Positions 6,185-12,618 are shown, numbered from the stretch's first letter. The stretch: DNA of 13,826 nucleotides from an uncultured Brevundimonas sp. (GCA_946885435.1 CAMPGL010000039.1:1-13826), one strand, 5' to 3'. Numbers and translations: made by a program. The notes: a model not told the origin generated them from the sequence alone.

Positions 6185-6742
6185 ATGCGCTGGTTGCTGC
6201 TTATCGTGCTGTGCTTGGCCGCTCCGGCCGAGGCGGCTGTACGGATCGACTTCTATTCGCGCGACACTGACACGCGCTTTCCCCACGCCTACGTCAGCCT
6301 GACGGGCACCCTCGACACCACGGGAGCGGCGGTGGAAGCGGACTACGGGTTCACACCCTACAGTATCTCGCCGCTCGCGCTGATTGGCCCCATCCGCGGC
6401 CACGTGGTCAGCGCAGGCCGGGAATACGTGAGCCAGGGTGGCGTGCGCTTCTCAATGGTGCTGACGGACGATGAGTACGCCCGCGTTATGGCCGTGGTGT
6501 CGGAATGGCAGTCGCGCGCTCAGCCTTCGTATGATCTCGAGACCGGCAACTGCGTCACGTTCGTCGCGGACATCGCCGAGGCCCTAGGCCTGCGCATTCC
6601 CGATGATCCTCGCCTCGTACGCCGTCCGACGACTTTCCTTAATCGGGTCGCGACGATCAACGCCCACTTGCTGGAAGCCCGCCTCGAACGCGCCCTCTCC
6701 GAGGGCGCTGGGACGCCAACTCTCGGCGAAGCGCAGAGATAA
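6185..6742 (+). CDS. Exported protein, possible permuted papain-fold (NlpC/P60- or LRAT-like) enzyme
   Basis: A 185-residue exported protein. The signal peptide (about 1-18) ends APAEAA. Two motifs recall circularly permuted papain-fold proteins of the LRAT/YiiX type, in which a histidine on an early strand pairs with a later cysteine at a helix start: FPHAYVSL (His34) and ETGNCVTFVADIAEALGL (Cys123; compare the NC-x-x-F pattern). A central part reads GFTPYSISPLALIGPIRGHVVSAGREYVSQGG, then FSMVLTDDEYARVMAVVSEWQ. If correct it would be a periplasmic cysteine hydrolase or acyltransferase, possibly on cell wall or lipid; no substrate can be named. ATG 6185 is chosen because the signal peptide begins there; the frame is open further upstream but that part overlaps the hairpin and the previous gene. 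The ribosome-binding site is weak. Confidence 0.7.
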   Translation: MRWLLLIVLCLAAPAEAAVRIDFYSRDTDTRFPHAYVSLTGTLDTTGAAVEADYGFTPYSISPLALIGPIRGHVVSAGREYVSQGGVRFSMVLTDDEYARVMAVVSEWQSRAQPSYDLETGNCVTFVADIAEALGLRIPDDPRLVRRPTTFLNRVATINAHLLEARLERALSEGAGTPTLGEAQR

Positions 6743-6759
6743 TTCTCCCTCCGCATCCG

Positions 6760-6800
6760 GTTCAGCTACGGTTCATGGACAAGGTCGCACCGTGTGTTCA
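6760..6800 (+). promoter_or_regulatory. Direct-repeat promoter module upstream of RcnB-like gene 2
   Basis: GTTCAG (6760-6765), CTACG, GTTCAT (6771-6776), with the same 11-base period as the module at 4762. The next 24 bases match that module at 12 positions without gaps, ending in TTCA at 6797-6800. It lies 32 bases before the chosen start, against 44 for RcnB-like gene 1, a difference of about one helical turn. Confidence 0.5.
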
Positions 6801-6832
6801 GGGCCGCAGTTGCGGCTGTCGGGATCAACAAG

Positions 6833-7795
6833 ATGAAACGCCTCCTTCTGATCACCACGGCGCTGGTCACGGCCGTCGCGCCGGTGAGCCAGGCTCTGGC
6901 CTCGGCCAGCCTCTACACCCAGGAACAGCCGGACGAGCGCGACCTCGCCCAGGGGCCGCGCGATCGCGGGCGGGGCGACGGTGGCGGCCGCCGTCCGCGG
7001 CCGGACAATCCGTCTCCTCCGCCGCAGCCGCCCTCGCCGCCCCAGCCCGACCGTCCGAGCGACGGCGGTGATCGAGGCGGCCGAGGCGGCGGCGGGGACC
7101 GCGGAGACCGCGGCGGACGTGGTGGCGGCGGCGGCGAGGATCGCGGCGGACGTGGCGGCGGCGGTGCCGAGGATCGCGGCGGACGTGGCGGCGGTGACCG
7201 CGGCGATCGTGGCGGACGCGGCGGCGGCGGCTTCATCGATCGCTGGACCGACGGCCAGCTTCAAGGCGGCGGTGGACGCGATGGCCGCGACGGACGTGGC
7301 GGCCGCGGCGGCGGTGACCGGGACGACCGGGATGGCCGTGGCGGCGGAGGCCGGGACGGGCGAGGCGGCTGGGACCGTGGCGACCGCGATGGTCGTGGCG
7401 GCTGGGGTCGCGGCGACCGCGACCGTGACCGGGACGAGTTCCGCCGGCGGTGGGACCGTGACCACTGGCGTCGTGACTGGAACCGCCGCAACGGCAACGA
7501 CTGGTGGCGGCGTCACAGCTGGTTCCGCGACTACTCGGGCTTCCGCCTGAACTTTTACTTCGCGCCCGGCTACGGCTACTACAGCGTGCCGCGCCAGTAT
7601 TGGAACCGCCAGTGGCGCGAGGGTGAGTATCTGCCGACCTATTTCTGGCGGTATGTCGTCACGGACTACGCCTGGTACGGCCTCCCCTATCCGCCGTACG
7701 GCTGCCAATGGGTCTATGTGAACAACGACATCCTGCTGATCGACACGCGCGACGGCTACATCCTGGAAGTCGTCTATCGGGTCTGGAACTGGTAG
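6833..7795 (+). CDS. RcnB-family periplasmic protein 2 with long Gly/Arg/Asp-rich arm
   Basis: A 320-residue exported protein. The signal peptide is at about 1-25 (MKRLLLITTALVTAVAPVSQ, then ALASAS). A Pro-rich hinge (PSPPPQPPSPPQP, about 60-72) leads into a Gly/Arg/Asp arm at 78-205 made of units such as DRGGRGGGG, with one non-repetitive island, FIDRWTDGQLQ (134-144). The RcnB domain is at about 229-320: SWFRDYSGFRLNFYFAPGYG, WNRQWREGEYLPTYFWRYVV, CQWVYVNNDILLIDTRDGYI. The domain is closely related to that of the gene at 4847, but the arm differs completely. ATG 6833 is chosen over the in-frame GTG at 6794 because the signal peptide begins there. E. coli RcnB works in periplasmic nickel/cobalt homeostasis; the role of long-armed relatives is not established. 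A palindromic element lies just after the stop. Confidence 0.84.
   Translation: MKRLLLITTALVTAVAPVSQALASASLYTQEQPDERDLAQGPRDRGRGDGGGRRPRPDNPSPPPQPPSPPQPDRPSDGGDRGGRGGGGDRGDRGGRGGGGGEDRGGRGGGGAEDRGGRGGGDRGDRGGRGGGGFIDRWTDGQLQGGGGRDGRDGRGGRGGGDRDDRDGRGGGGRDGRGGWDRGDRDGRGGWGRGDRDRDRDEFRRRWDRDHWRRDWNRRNGNDWWRRHSWFRDYSGFRLNFYFAPGYGYYSVPRQYWNRQWREGEYLPTYFWRYVVTDYAWYGLPYPPYGCQWVYVNNDILLIDTRDGYILEVVYRVWNW
7064..7447 (+). repeat. GC-rich low-complexity tract encoding Gly-Arg-Asp repeats
   Basis: Imperfect in-frame repeats built from codons for DRGGRGGG and DRDGRGGW within RcnB-like gene 2. The extreme GC content leaves long stop-free frames on both strands (for example a 311-codon antisense frame), which are artefacts of composition. 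Confidence 0.8.
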
Positions 7796-7812
7796 CGCCT
7801 AACTCCGGCGCA

Positions 7813-7862
7813 TCGCGCGGCCCCGGAAAGTGGGTTCCGGTTTCCGGATCAAGGCCGCGCGA
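7813..7862. repeat. Nested palindrome, REP-like intergenic element and likely bidirectional terminator
   Basis: Outer arms TCGCGCGGCC (7813-7822) and GGCCGCGCGA (7853-7862) pair perfectly over 10 bases. Inside, CCGGAAA (7823-7829) pairs with TTTCCGG (7841-7847). The core AAGTGGGTTCCGGTTTCCGG closely resembles a short palindromic repeat that I recall from many alphaproteobacterial intergenic regions (AAGTGGGAACCGGTTTTCC type). It fills the gap between convergent rcnB-like gene 2 and pyk, where a two-way terminator would be expected. Confidence 0.6.
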
Positions 7863-7864
7863 CG

Positions 7865-9292
7865 CTAGGTCCGTCGAGTGGGAGCGTGGGCCAGCCTGAG
7901 CAGGTTGGCCGCTCCCGGCGCGCCGAACGGCGTACCGGCCAGGATCAGGATGCGCTGCCCGGGCTGGGCCAGGCCGGCGTCCACGGCGTGGCGCACCGCC
8001 TCCTCGGTCACGTCCTCCATGCTCGAGGGCTGACGGCCGAGCCGGGGCTCCAAGCCCCACACCAGCGTCAGGCGTCGAGCCGTGTCGGGTGAGGGTGTGA
8101 GCGCGACGACCGGCTGCAGCGGCCGCTCGCGCGCCATGCGCCGGGCGGTCCCGCCGAGGGTCGTGAACACCACGATGCAGGCCGTCGAAGCCGCGTCCGC
8201 AGCCTTGCGCGCCGCCGCCACCAGGGCGTCGGCGTCGACGTCGTCCATGCCGGCGTGCTCGGCGTCCATCAGCCTCGGCCAGCGCGGATCGCGCTCCACC
8301 CGCTCGATGATCCGGTCCATCACCTGCACGGCCTCGAGCGGATACTGGCCCGCCGCCGTCTCGGCCGACAGCATGACCGCGTCCGCGCCCTCATAGACCG
8401 CATTGGCCACGTCCGAGGCCTCGGCACGGGTCGGCGTCGGCTGGCTGGTCATGGACTCCAGCATCTGGGTGGCCACGATCGCCGGCACGCCTCGATTGCG
8501 GGCCGCGCGCAGGATGGCCTTCTGGGCCACCGGCACCTCCTCGGGCGGGCATTCCACCCCGAGGTCGCCGCGCGCCACCATGAGCCCGTCCGAGTAGTCG
8601 AGGATGGCCTCCAGGTCCTCGAGGGCCGCGGGCTTCTCGATCTTGGCCAGGCAAGCCGCGCGGCCCGCCACCAGCTTCTTCAGCTCGGCCATGTCCGAGG
8701 CGCGCTGGACGAAGGACAGGGCCACCCAGTCCACGCCCTGGCGCAGGGCGAAGGCCAGGTCGTCGAGGTCCTTGGGCGTCAGGGCCGAGATAGGGATGGT
8801 CCCGCCCGGCACGGCCACGCCCTTGCGGTCGGACAGGCGGCTGCCCGCCTCGACCACCGTATCCGCGAAATCCGAACCAGCCCGCTCCACCCGGAGGCGC
8901 ACCTTGCCGTCGTCGAGCAGCAGCAGCGCATCGGGCTTCAGCGCCGCGAATATCTCCGGATGGGGCATGCCGACCCGCGTCGCGTCGCCGGGCGTGGTGT
9001 CGAGATCAAGCCGGATGCGATGGCCCGCCTCCACCTCGATCGCGCCCTCGGCGAACTTGCCGAGCCTCAGCTTCGGGCCTTGCAGGTCTGCGAGCACGCC
9101 CAGCGGGCGGCGGATCGTCAGTTCCGCGCCCCGAACGGCCTTGAGGGCGGCGGCGTGATCCTCATGCGATCCGTGGCTGAAGTTCAGGCGGAAGACGTCT
9201 ACGCCCGCGCGCGCCAGGGTCTTGATCATGCCCGGCTCCCGGCTGGCGGGGCCGATGGTGGCGACGATCCGGGCGCGCCTGGCGCGGGTCAT
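7865..9292 (-). CDS. pyk: Pyruvate kinase
   Basis: A 475-residue pyruvate kinase (EC 2.7.1.40), the last step of glycolysis, making pyruvate and ATP from phosphoenolpyruvate and ADP in the cytoplasm. Family motifs appear in order: RIVATIGPAS near the N-terminus, VFRLNFSHGSHEDH, the B-domain region LADLQGPKLRLG, WVALSFVQRASD, the signature CLAKIEKPAALEDLEAIL with the catalytic lysine, the metal site MVARGDLGVECPPEEVP, IVATQMLESMTSQPTPTRAE and DAVMLSAETAAGQYPLEAV. The C-terminal regulatory domain is present (DAASTACIVVFTTLGGTARR), so the gene is full length. It is transcribed from a good housekeeping-type promoter at 9329-9357 and ends against the palindrome at 7813-7862. Confidence 0.97.
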   Translation of the reverse strand: MTRARRARIVATIGPASREPGMIKTLARAGVDVFRLNFSHGSHEDHAAALKAVRGAELTIRRPLGVLADLQGPKLRLGKFAEGAIEVEAGHRIRLDLDTTPGDATRVGMPHPEIFAALKPDALLLLDDGKVRLRVERAGSDFADTVVEAGSRLSDRKGVAVPGGTIPISALTPKDLDDLAFALRQGVDWVALSFVQRASDMAELKKLVAGRAACLAKIEKPAALEDLEAILDYSDGLMVARGDLGVECPPEEVPVAQKAILRAARNRGVPAIVATQMLESMTSQPTPTRAEASDVANAVYEGADAVMLSAETAAGQYPLEAVQVMDRIIERVERDPRWPRLMDAEHAGMDDVDADALVAAARKAADAASTACIVVFTTLGGTARRMARERPLQPVVALTPSPDTARRLTLVWGLEPRLGRQPSSMEDVTEEAVRHAVDAGLAQPGQRILILAGTPFGAPGAANLLRLAHAPTRRT

Positions 9293-9328
9293 GGGCGTTC
9301 CGTTCGCGAATCCAGGAGGGACGGTCCC

Positions 9329-9357
9329 GGTTTAGCCTCAACGCCCAGCCGCCTCAA
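9329..9357 (-). promoter_or_regulatory. Predicted housekeeping promoter for pyk
   Basis: On the minus strand, TTGAGGC (9357-9351), a 14-base spacer, and GCTAAACC (9336-9329) fit the Caulobacter consensus TTGACGS-N10-14-GCTANAWC with two -35 mismatches and one -10 mismatch. This gives a leader of about 30 bases before ATG 9292. A GAATC (GANTC) site at 9308-9312 lies in the leader. Confidence 0.55.
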
Positions 9358-9373
9358 AGGGTGACGCGCGATC

Positions 9374-9458
9374 TGGTGCGAACGGTGGGACTCGAACCCA
9401 CACTCCCGAGGGATGCGGATTTTAAGTCCGCTGCGTCTACCGGTTCCGCCACGTTCGC
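9374..9458 (-). tRNA. tRNA-Leu (anticodon UAA)
   Basis: An 85-base cloverleaf including an encoded CCA end. The acceptor stem GCGAACG pairs with CGTTCGC. The D-arm contains GGTAGAC. The anticodon stem GCGGA/TCCGC encloses the loop CTTAAAA with anticodon TAA. A long variable arm of the class II type follows (ATCCCTCGGGAGT region), then the T-arm with GGTTCGAGTCC. It begins only 14 bases after the stop codon of the M28 peptidase on the same strand, with no separate promoter evident, so co-transcription and processing are likely. Confidence 0.96.
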
Positions 9459-9472
9459 GCGGGATCGTCAGA

Positions 9473-10903
9473 CTACTCCGCCGCGGGCGCCGCGCGGAAG
9501 TCCACGTCGGAGTTGGCGATCAGCCACAGCAGCGCGGCCCAGGCGGCGACGTTCTGGTCAAGGTTGTCCGGGTCGATCCGGTCCAGCACGTCGTCGGCCG
9601 TGTGGTGGAAGTTGAAATAGTCCGACCCATCTTGGGCCAGGCGGAAGGACGGCACCCCGGCCTGGTTCAACGGCACCGTGTCGGGGCCGCCGCCACGCGC
9701 CGGCGTCGCGTCCCAGACCACGCCCAGCGGCGTCAGCACCCGCATGGCCGCGCGCTGGAAGTCGGTGTTGGCCGCAACCTCCGGCAGCGACAGGGCGTAG
9801 ATCGGCCCCGCGCCGAAGTCGCTCTCGCTGGCGACCACGTGGTTCTCGATCTCGTCTTCCTGCGAGCGGGCGTAGGCGAAGGCGCCCGAGAGCCCCTGCC
9901 CGCCTGGCTGGCTCACCTCCTCCGAACCCCACCAGACCACGCGGATTGTCCGCCGCGGCCGCTCCGGCAGCTGATTGATCATGTGCAGCGCCGCGGTGGT
10001 GATTGCGATGCCGGCCGCGTCGTCGATGGCGCCGGTGCCGTGGTCCCAGCTGTCCAGGTGACCGCCGATGACGATGACCTCCTCGCCGGCTTCGGTTCCG
10101 CGCACCTCGGCGATGACGTTTTGCGAGCGGCCCGCCGGCTCGACCGACACCTGCGAGAACAGCCGCAGCCGCAGCGGCGGCCCGCCGATGTCCAGAATGC
10201 GCCGGATCTGGTCGGCGTCGGGCGGGCTGATGGCGAAGGATGGAATCGGCGTGTCCGACCAGCGCGTCGCGCCGGCGTGGGCGAAACGGTGATCGTGCGT
10301 GCCCAGCGAGCGGAGCACGAAACCGATCGCGCCGCGGTTGGCCGCCTCGACGGGACCCGACCCCCGGATCGGCGAGGTCGCGCCATAGCCCCGGCCGTCC
10401 TGTGCGCGGACCGTGTCCTGCAGCACCAGGGCGATCTTGCCGTTCAGCGATCCCGGCTCGGCGTCGAGCAGGTCCTGATAGGTCTCGAAGACCACCGCCT
10501 CGGCCTCGATGCCCTCAGCGGGCGTACTCGGCGAACCTCCGAGAGCCGTGGCCACCAGCGGCTGGCGCCAGGTTCCGACGATCTCGACCCGCTCGGCGTG
10601 ACGCCGCCAGACCGCCAGCGGGAAATCCTGGATGGCGACATTGGAGAGCCCCAGCGAGGCGAGATAGTCCGATCCCCACTCCGCAGCGCGCCGCTCCGCT
10701 TCGGTGCCGGCCAGCCGCGGGCCGAAGCGGGTCGTGATCTGCTCGACCACCGAATAGGCGATCGTCCCCTCCTCCATCGCCCGATCGCGCAGGGCCTCTG
10801 CGGTGCGGATGGTCTCGGCGTCCTGGGCCAGGGCCTGGCCCCCGCCTGCGCTGAGGACGACGGCCGCGAGGGCGGCGCGGAACAGGCGGGCGGATGCGAT
10901 CAC
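9473..10903 (-). CDS. Exported M28 metallopeptidase, carboxypeptidase-Q-like
   Basis: A 476-residue zinc peptidase of family M28 resembling plasma glutamate carboxypeptidase (carboxypeptidase Q). A signal peptide (about 1-27, ending GGGQALAQ) directs it to the periplasm. A protease-associated domain lies at about 130-250. The catalytic core shows both zinc sites: GGHLDSWDHGTGAIDDAAG (His282, bridging Asp294), WWGSEEV (catalytic Glu328, Glu329), ESDFG (Asp362) and FHHTADD (His433/434). It probably trims dipeptides or unblocked peptides. The start is the GTG at 10903, preceded by CTGGAG at good spacing and followed directly by the signal peptide; the frame stays open upstream, but that part overlaps the divergent C13 gene. 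It diverges from the C13 peptidase, with an inverted repeat between them; tRNA-Leu follows. Confidence 0.92.
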   Translation of the reverse strand: MIASARLFRAALAAVVLSAGGGQALAQDAETIRTAEALRDRAMEEGTIAYSVVEQITTRFGPRLAGTEAERRAAEWGSDYLASLGLSNVAIQDFPLAVWRRHAERVEIVGTWRQPLVATALGGSPSTPAEGIEAEAVVFETYQDLLDAEPGSLNGKIALVLQDTVRAQDGRGYGATSPIRGSGPVEAANRGAIGFVLRSLGTHDHRFAHAGATRWSDTPIPSFAISPPDADQIRRILDIGGPPLRLRLFSQVSVEPAGRSQNVIAEVRGTEAGEEVIVIGGHLDSWDHGTGAIDDAAGIAITTAALHMINQLPERPRRTIRVVWWGSEEVSQPGGQGLSGAFAYARSQEDEIENHVVASESDFGAGPIYALSLPEVAANTDFQRAAMRVLTPLGVVWDATPARGGGPDTVPLNQAGVPSFRLAQDGSDYFNFHHTADDVLDRIDPDNLDQNVAAWAALLWLIANSDVDFRAAPAAE

Positions 10904-10937
10904 AGGGCGACTCCAGAAACAGCCGAAGCGGAACCTA

Positions 10938-10963
10938 TGCCTTGCAGGCGCCGATGCAAGGCA
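10938..10963. promoter_or_regulatory. Inverted repeat (candidate operator) between the M28 and C13 peptidase genes
   Basis: TGCCTTGCA (10938-10946), eight bases, TGCAAGGCA (10955-10963): a perfect 9-base inverted repeat in the 133-base divergent region, 34 bases from the M28 start. The arms contain TTGCA/TGCAA half-sites of the kind dimeric helix-turn-helix repressors use. GANTC sites flank it at 10909-10913 and 10987-10991. It could also be an RNA hairpin in either leader. Confidence 0.5.
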
Positions 10964-11036
10964 GTCGTCAGCTTTCGACCTCTTGCGAGTCCGGCCCGCC
11001 TTTGCCCTAATCCGGTTCGCTGAGCAGGAGGGGAAA

Positions 11037-11798
11037 ATGCTTCGCGCTGTGGTGGCTGTGGGTCTGGCGATCGTCTTCGCGGGTCTGCCCCCCCTGCATT
11101 CCGCCCGGGCGCAGCAGGCGAGCTTTTCCGACTGGGCCGTCGTGGTGGTGGCGGCCGACTGGCGCTCCAGCCAGGGCGCGCCAATCGAAGCCTTCGAAAA
11201 CGCGCGACGGGATCTGAGCGCCGCCTTCGCCGAGGCGGGCTTTGCCCCCGACAACATCACCGACCTGTCGCTCCGCCCCGGTCCCGATGGCCGGGCCACA
11301 CCTGCCAGCGCGGTCCTCGACGCCATCGGCCGCCAGACGGCGGCTGCGACGGGCGGCTGCCTCCTCTACTTCACCTCCCACGGCTCGCCGGCCGGCATCG
11401 TCTTCGGCGGCGAGGGCATGATCGCGCCCCAGGTGATGGACCAGCTGGTCGATCGCTGGTGCGGGGCCCGGCCTACGGTGGTCGTGGTGTCGGCCTGCTA
11501 TTCCGGGGTCTTCGTGCCGGCGCTGGCGGCTCCGAACCGCATGATCATGACCGCCGCCAAGCGTGACCGGTCCTCCTTCGGCTGTTCAGAGGACGCCACG
11601 CATCCTTATTTCGACGGTTGCGTGCTCGAGGCCATGGACGGCGCGGGCGACTTCATGGCCCTGTCGAATCTGGCCCGTGCCTGCGTCGCCCGACGCGAAC
11701 GCGAGGAAGGCCTGAGACCGCCGTCCGAGCCCCAGACCTGGATCGGCCCGGAAATGCAGTTGCTTCTGCCGTTCATGCCTTTCGAGCGAGCCGGCTGA
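11037..11798 (+). CDS. Exported C13-family (legumain-like) cysteine peptidase
   Basis: A 253-residue protein with a signal peptide (about 1-26, ending HSARAQ) and a caspase/legumain-type fold. A strand WAVVVVAADW begins the domain, the catalytic histidine is in LYFTSHGSPAG (His115), and the catalytic cysteine is in VVVVSACYSGVF (Cys154), the His-Gly and Ala-Cys arrangement of clan CD, family C13. Eukaryotic members are legumain and the GPI transamidase subunit GPI8; bacterial members are mostly uncharacterised exported proteins. Extra cysteines (108, 142, 183, 195, 216) could form disulfides in the periplasm. GGAGGGGAAAATG gives an excellent ribosome-binding site at 11037. It diverges from the M28 peptidase, suggesting joint control of periplasmic peptide processing. 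Confidence 0.85.
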   Translation: MLRAVVAVGLAIVFAGLPPLHSARAQQASFSDWAVVVVAADWRSSQGAPIEAFENARRDLSAAFAEAGFAPDNITDLSLRPGPDGRATPASAVLDAIGRQTAAATGGCLLYFTSHGSPAGIVFGGEGMIAPQVMDQLVDRWCGARPTVVVVSACYSGVFVPALAAPNRMIMTAAKRDRSSFGCSEDATHPYFDGCVLEAMDGAGDFMALSNLARACVARREREEGLRPPSEPQTWIGPEMQLLLPFMPFERAG

Positions 11799-11803
11799 CC
11801 ATT

Positions 11804-11824
11804 TCGGCTGGCCTCTCCAGCCGA
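11804..11824 (+). terminator. Hairpin just after the C13 peptidase gene
   Basis: TCGGCTGG, loop CCTCT, CCAGCCGA: a perfect 8-base-pair stem starting 6 bases after the stop codon. It lacks a T-run (GAACATATAAGG follows), so termination is uncertain; it may instead separate or tune the GFA gene downstream. Confidence 0.45.
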
Positions 11825-11866
11825 GAACATATAAGGAACATCGGTCGCCGGAGGAGGAGCCCAGCC

Positions 11867-12265
11867 ATGCCTAGCGGACAGTGCCATTGCGGAGCCATCC
11901 GTTATGAGATGCCAGCCGAGCCGATCTATCACGCGCTATGCCATTGCTCGGACTGCCGCCGCGCCACCGGCGCCCCGGCCGTCGCCTGGGCCCTGGCACC
12001 GAAGGAGGCCGTGACCATCCGGGGCGAACCCCGGGTCTACGCCTCGTCCGAGCACGCGCGCCGGCACTTCTGCGGCGCGTGCGGATCAAGCCTCTTCTAT
12101 ACAAACGACGTGGTCTTCCCGGGCATGATCGACGTCCAGACCGCCACCCTCGACGACCCCGACATCATCCCGCTCGGCATCCAGGTCCAGGTCGCCGAAC
12201 GCATCGGCTGGATGGCCCACGCGCATGAGTTGCCGGCGTTCGAGCGCTATCCCTCGGCTCCCTGA
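11867..12265 (+). CDS. GFA-family zinc-binding protein
   Basis: A 132-residue cytoplasmic protein of the GFA (glutathione-dependent formaldehyde-activating enzyme) family. The zinc ligands are all visible: CHC at Cys6/Cys8, ALCHCSDCRRATGAP with Cys25, Cys27 and Cys30, and HFCGACGSSLFY with Cys69 and Cys72. The conserved ending DVQTATLDDPD and the typical length are present. The founding member (Gfa of Paracoccus) was proposed to speed formation of S-hydroxymethylglutathione, but most homologues, including short single-domain ones like this, have no proven reaction. GGAGGAGGAG lies about 7 bases before ATG 11867, an unusually strong ribosome-binding site. Its last 19 bases overlap the end of the oppositely oriented RusA gene. 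The AT-rich CATATAAGG at about 11828-11836 may be part of its promoter. Confidence 0.9.
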   Translation: MPSGQCHCGAIRYEMPAEPIYHALCHCSDCRRATGAPAVAWALAPKEAVTIRGEPRVYASSEHARRHFCGACGSSLFYTNDVVFPGMIDVQTATLDDPDIIPLGIQVQVAERIGWMAHAHELPAFERYPSAP

Positions 12266-12618
12266 TCCCGCTTCCGGATCGTGACCGTCAGCCGCTCCCG
12301 CTCCCCCTCGCGGCGCTCGACCAGGAGGCGCGCCACCTGGGCGTCGTCGTGGAAGACGTGCTTTTTGACGCCGTCCAGGACCGCCTTGGCGATGTTGTCG
12401 AGGTCGATGTGCGGCGGCTCGCCGATGTGCTCCATGACGATCTCAACGGCATGGTCGCCCCAGCCGGGCCGTGAGCCGCGCCAGTCCTTGCGGAAGAATT
12501 CGTAGAGCAGGACCTTGTAGTACTTCGGCTGGGTCGTCAGGCCCTCGACGGTCAGCTCGAAGACGCCGCCGCGCTCGCGCGCCCGCACCTTGCCCGATCC
12601 GGTCCAGCTCTGATCCAC
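12247..12618 (-). CDS. rusA: RusA-family Holliday-junction resolvase
   Basis: A 123-residue endonuclease of the RusA family, which cuts four-way DNA junctions as a dimer. The active-site signature is intact: [14 protein letters not shown] with Asp72, Asp74 and Lys78, followed by VFHDDAQV with Asp91/Asp92, matching the acidic and lysine residues (D70, D72, K76, D91) of E. coli RusA in order and near-identical spacing. The length fits (E. coli RusA is 120 residues). The start is GTG 12618 with a weak upstream site; it is divergent from fumC with a 70-base gap. Its 3' end overlaps the GFA gene by 19 bases, tail to tail. RusA genes are often prophage-borne, but no phage gene is visible here and base composition matches its neighbours, so this looks like a resident chromosomal copy. 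Confidence 0.9.
   Translation of the reverse strand: MDQSWTGSGKVRARERGGVFELTVEGLTTQPKYYKVLLYEFFRKDWRGSRPGWGDHAVEIVMEHIGEPPHIDLDNIAKAVLDGVKKHVFHDDAQVARLLVERREGERERLTVTIRKRDQGAEG

Noticed and set aside
6773..7708. A 311-codon minus-strand open frame rich in Ala, Val, Pro and Thr
   Set aside because: It is antisense to RcnB-like gene 2, and its Ala/Val/Thr composition is what the Gly/Arg codon repeats read as in the opposite direction. It has no domain motif.
8255..9364. A 369-codon plus-strand open frame
   Set aside because: It is antisense to pyruvate kinase, whose identity is certain. High GC content removes stops from this frame.
9413..11023. A 536-codon plus-strand open frame
   Set aside because: It lies opposite the M28 peptidase, whose complete zinc-site motifs, signal peptide and ribosome-binding site make that strand the coding one. 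The plus-strand product is Arg/Asp/Gly-rich noise and runs across the tRNA gene.
10904..11326. N-terminal extension of the M28 peptidase to an upstream start
   Set aside because: The frame is open to 11326, but the extension covers the divergent promoter region and the start of the C13 gene. GTG 10903 has a Shine-Dalgarno and is followed directly by a signal peptide.
12247..12618. Prophage remnant suggested by rusA
   Set aside because: No integrase, attachment repeat, structural or replication phage gene is visible, and the flanking genes are housekeeping.
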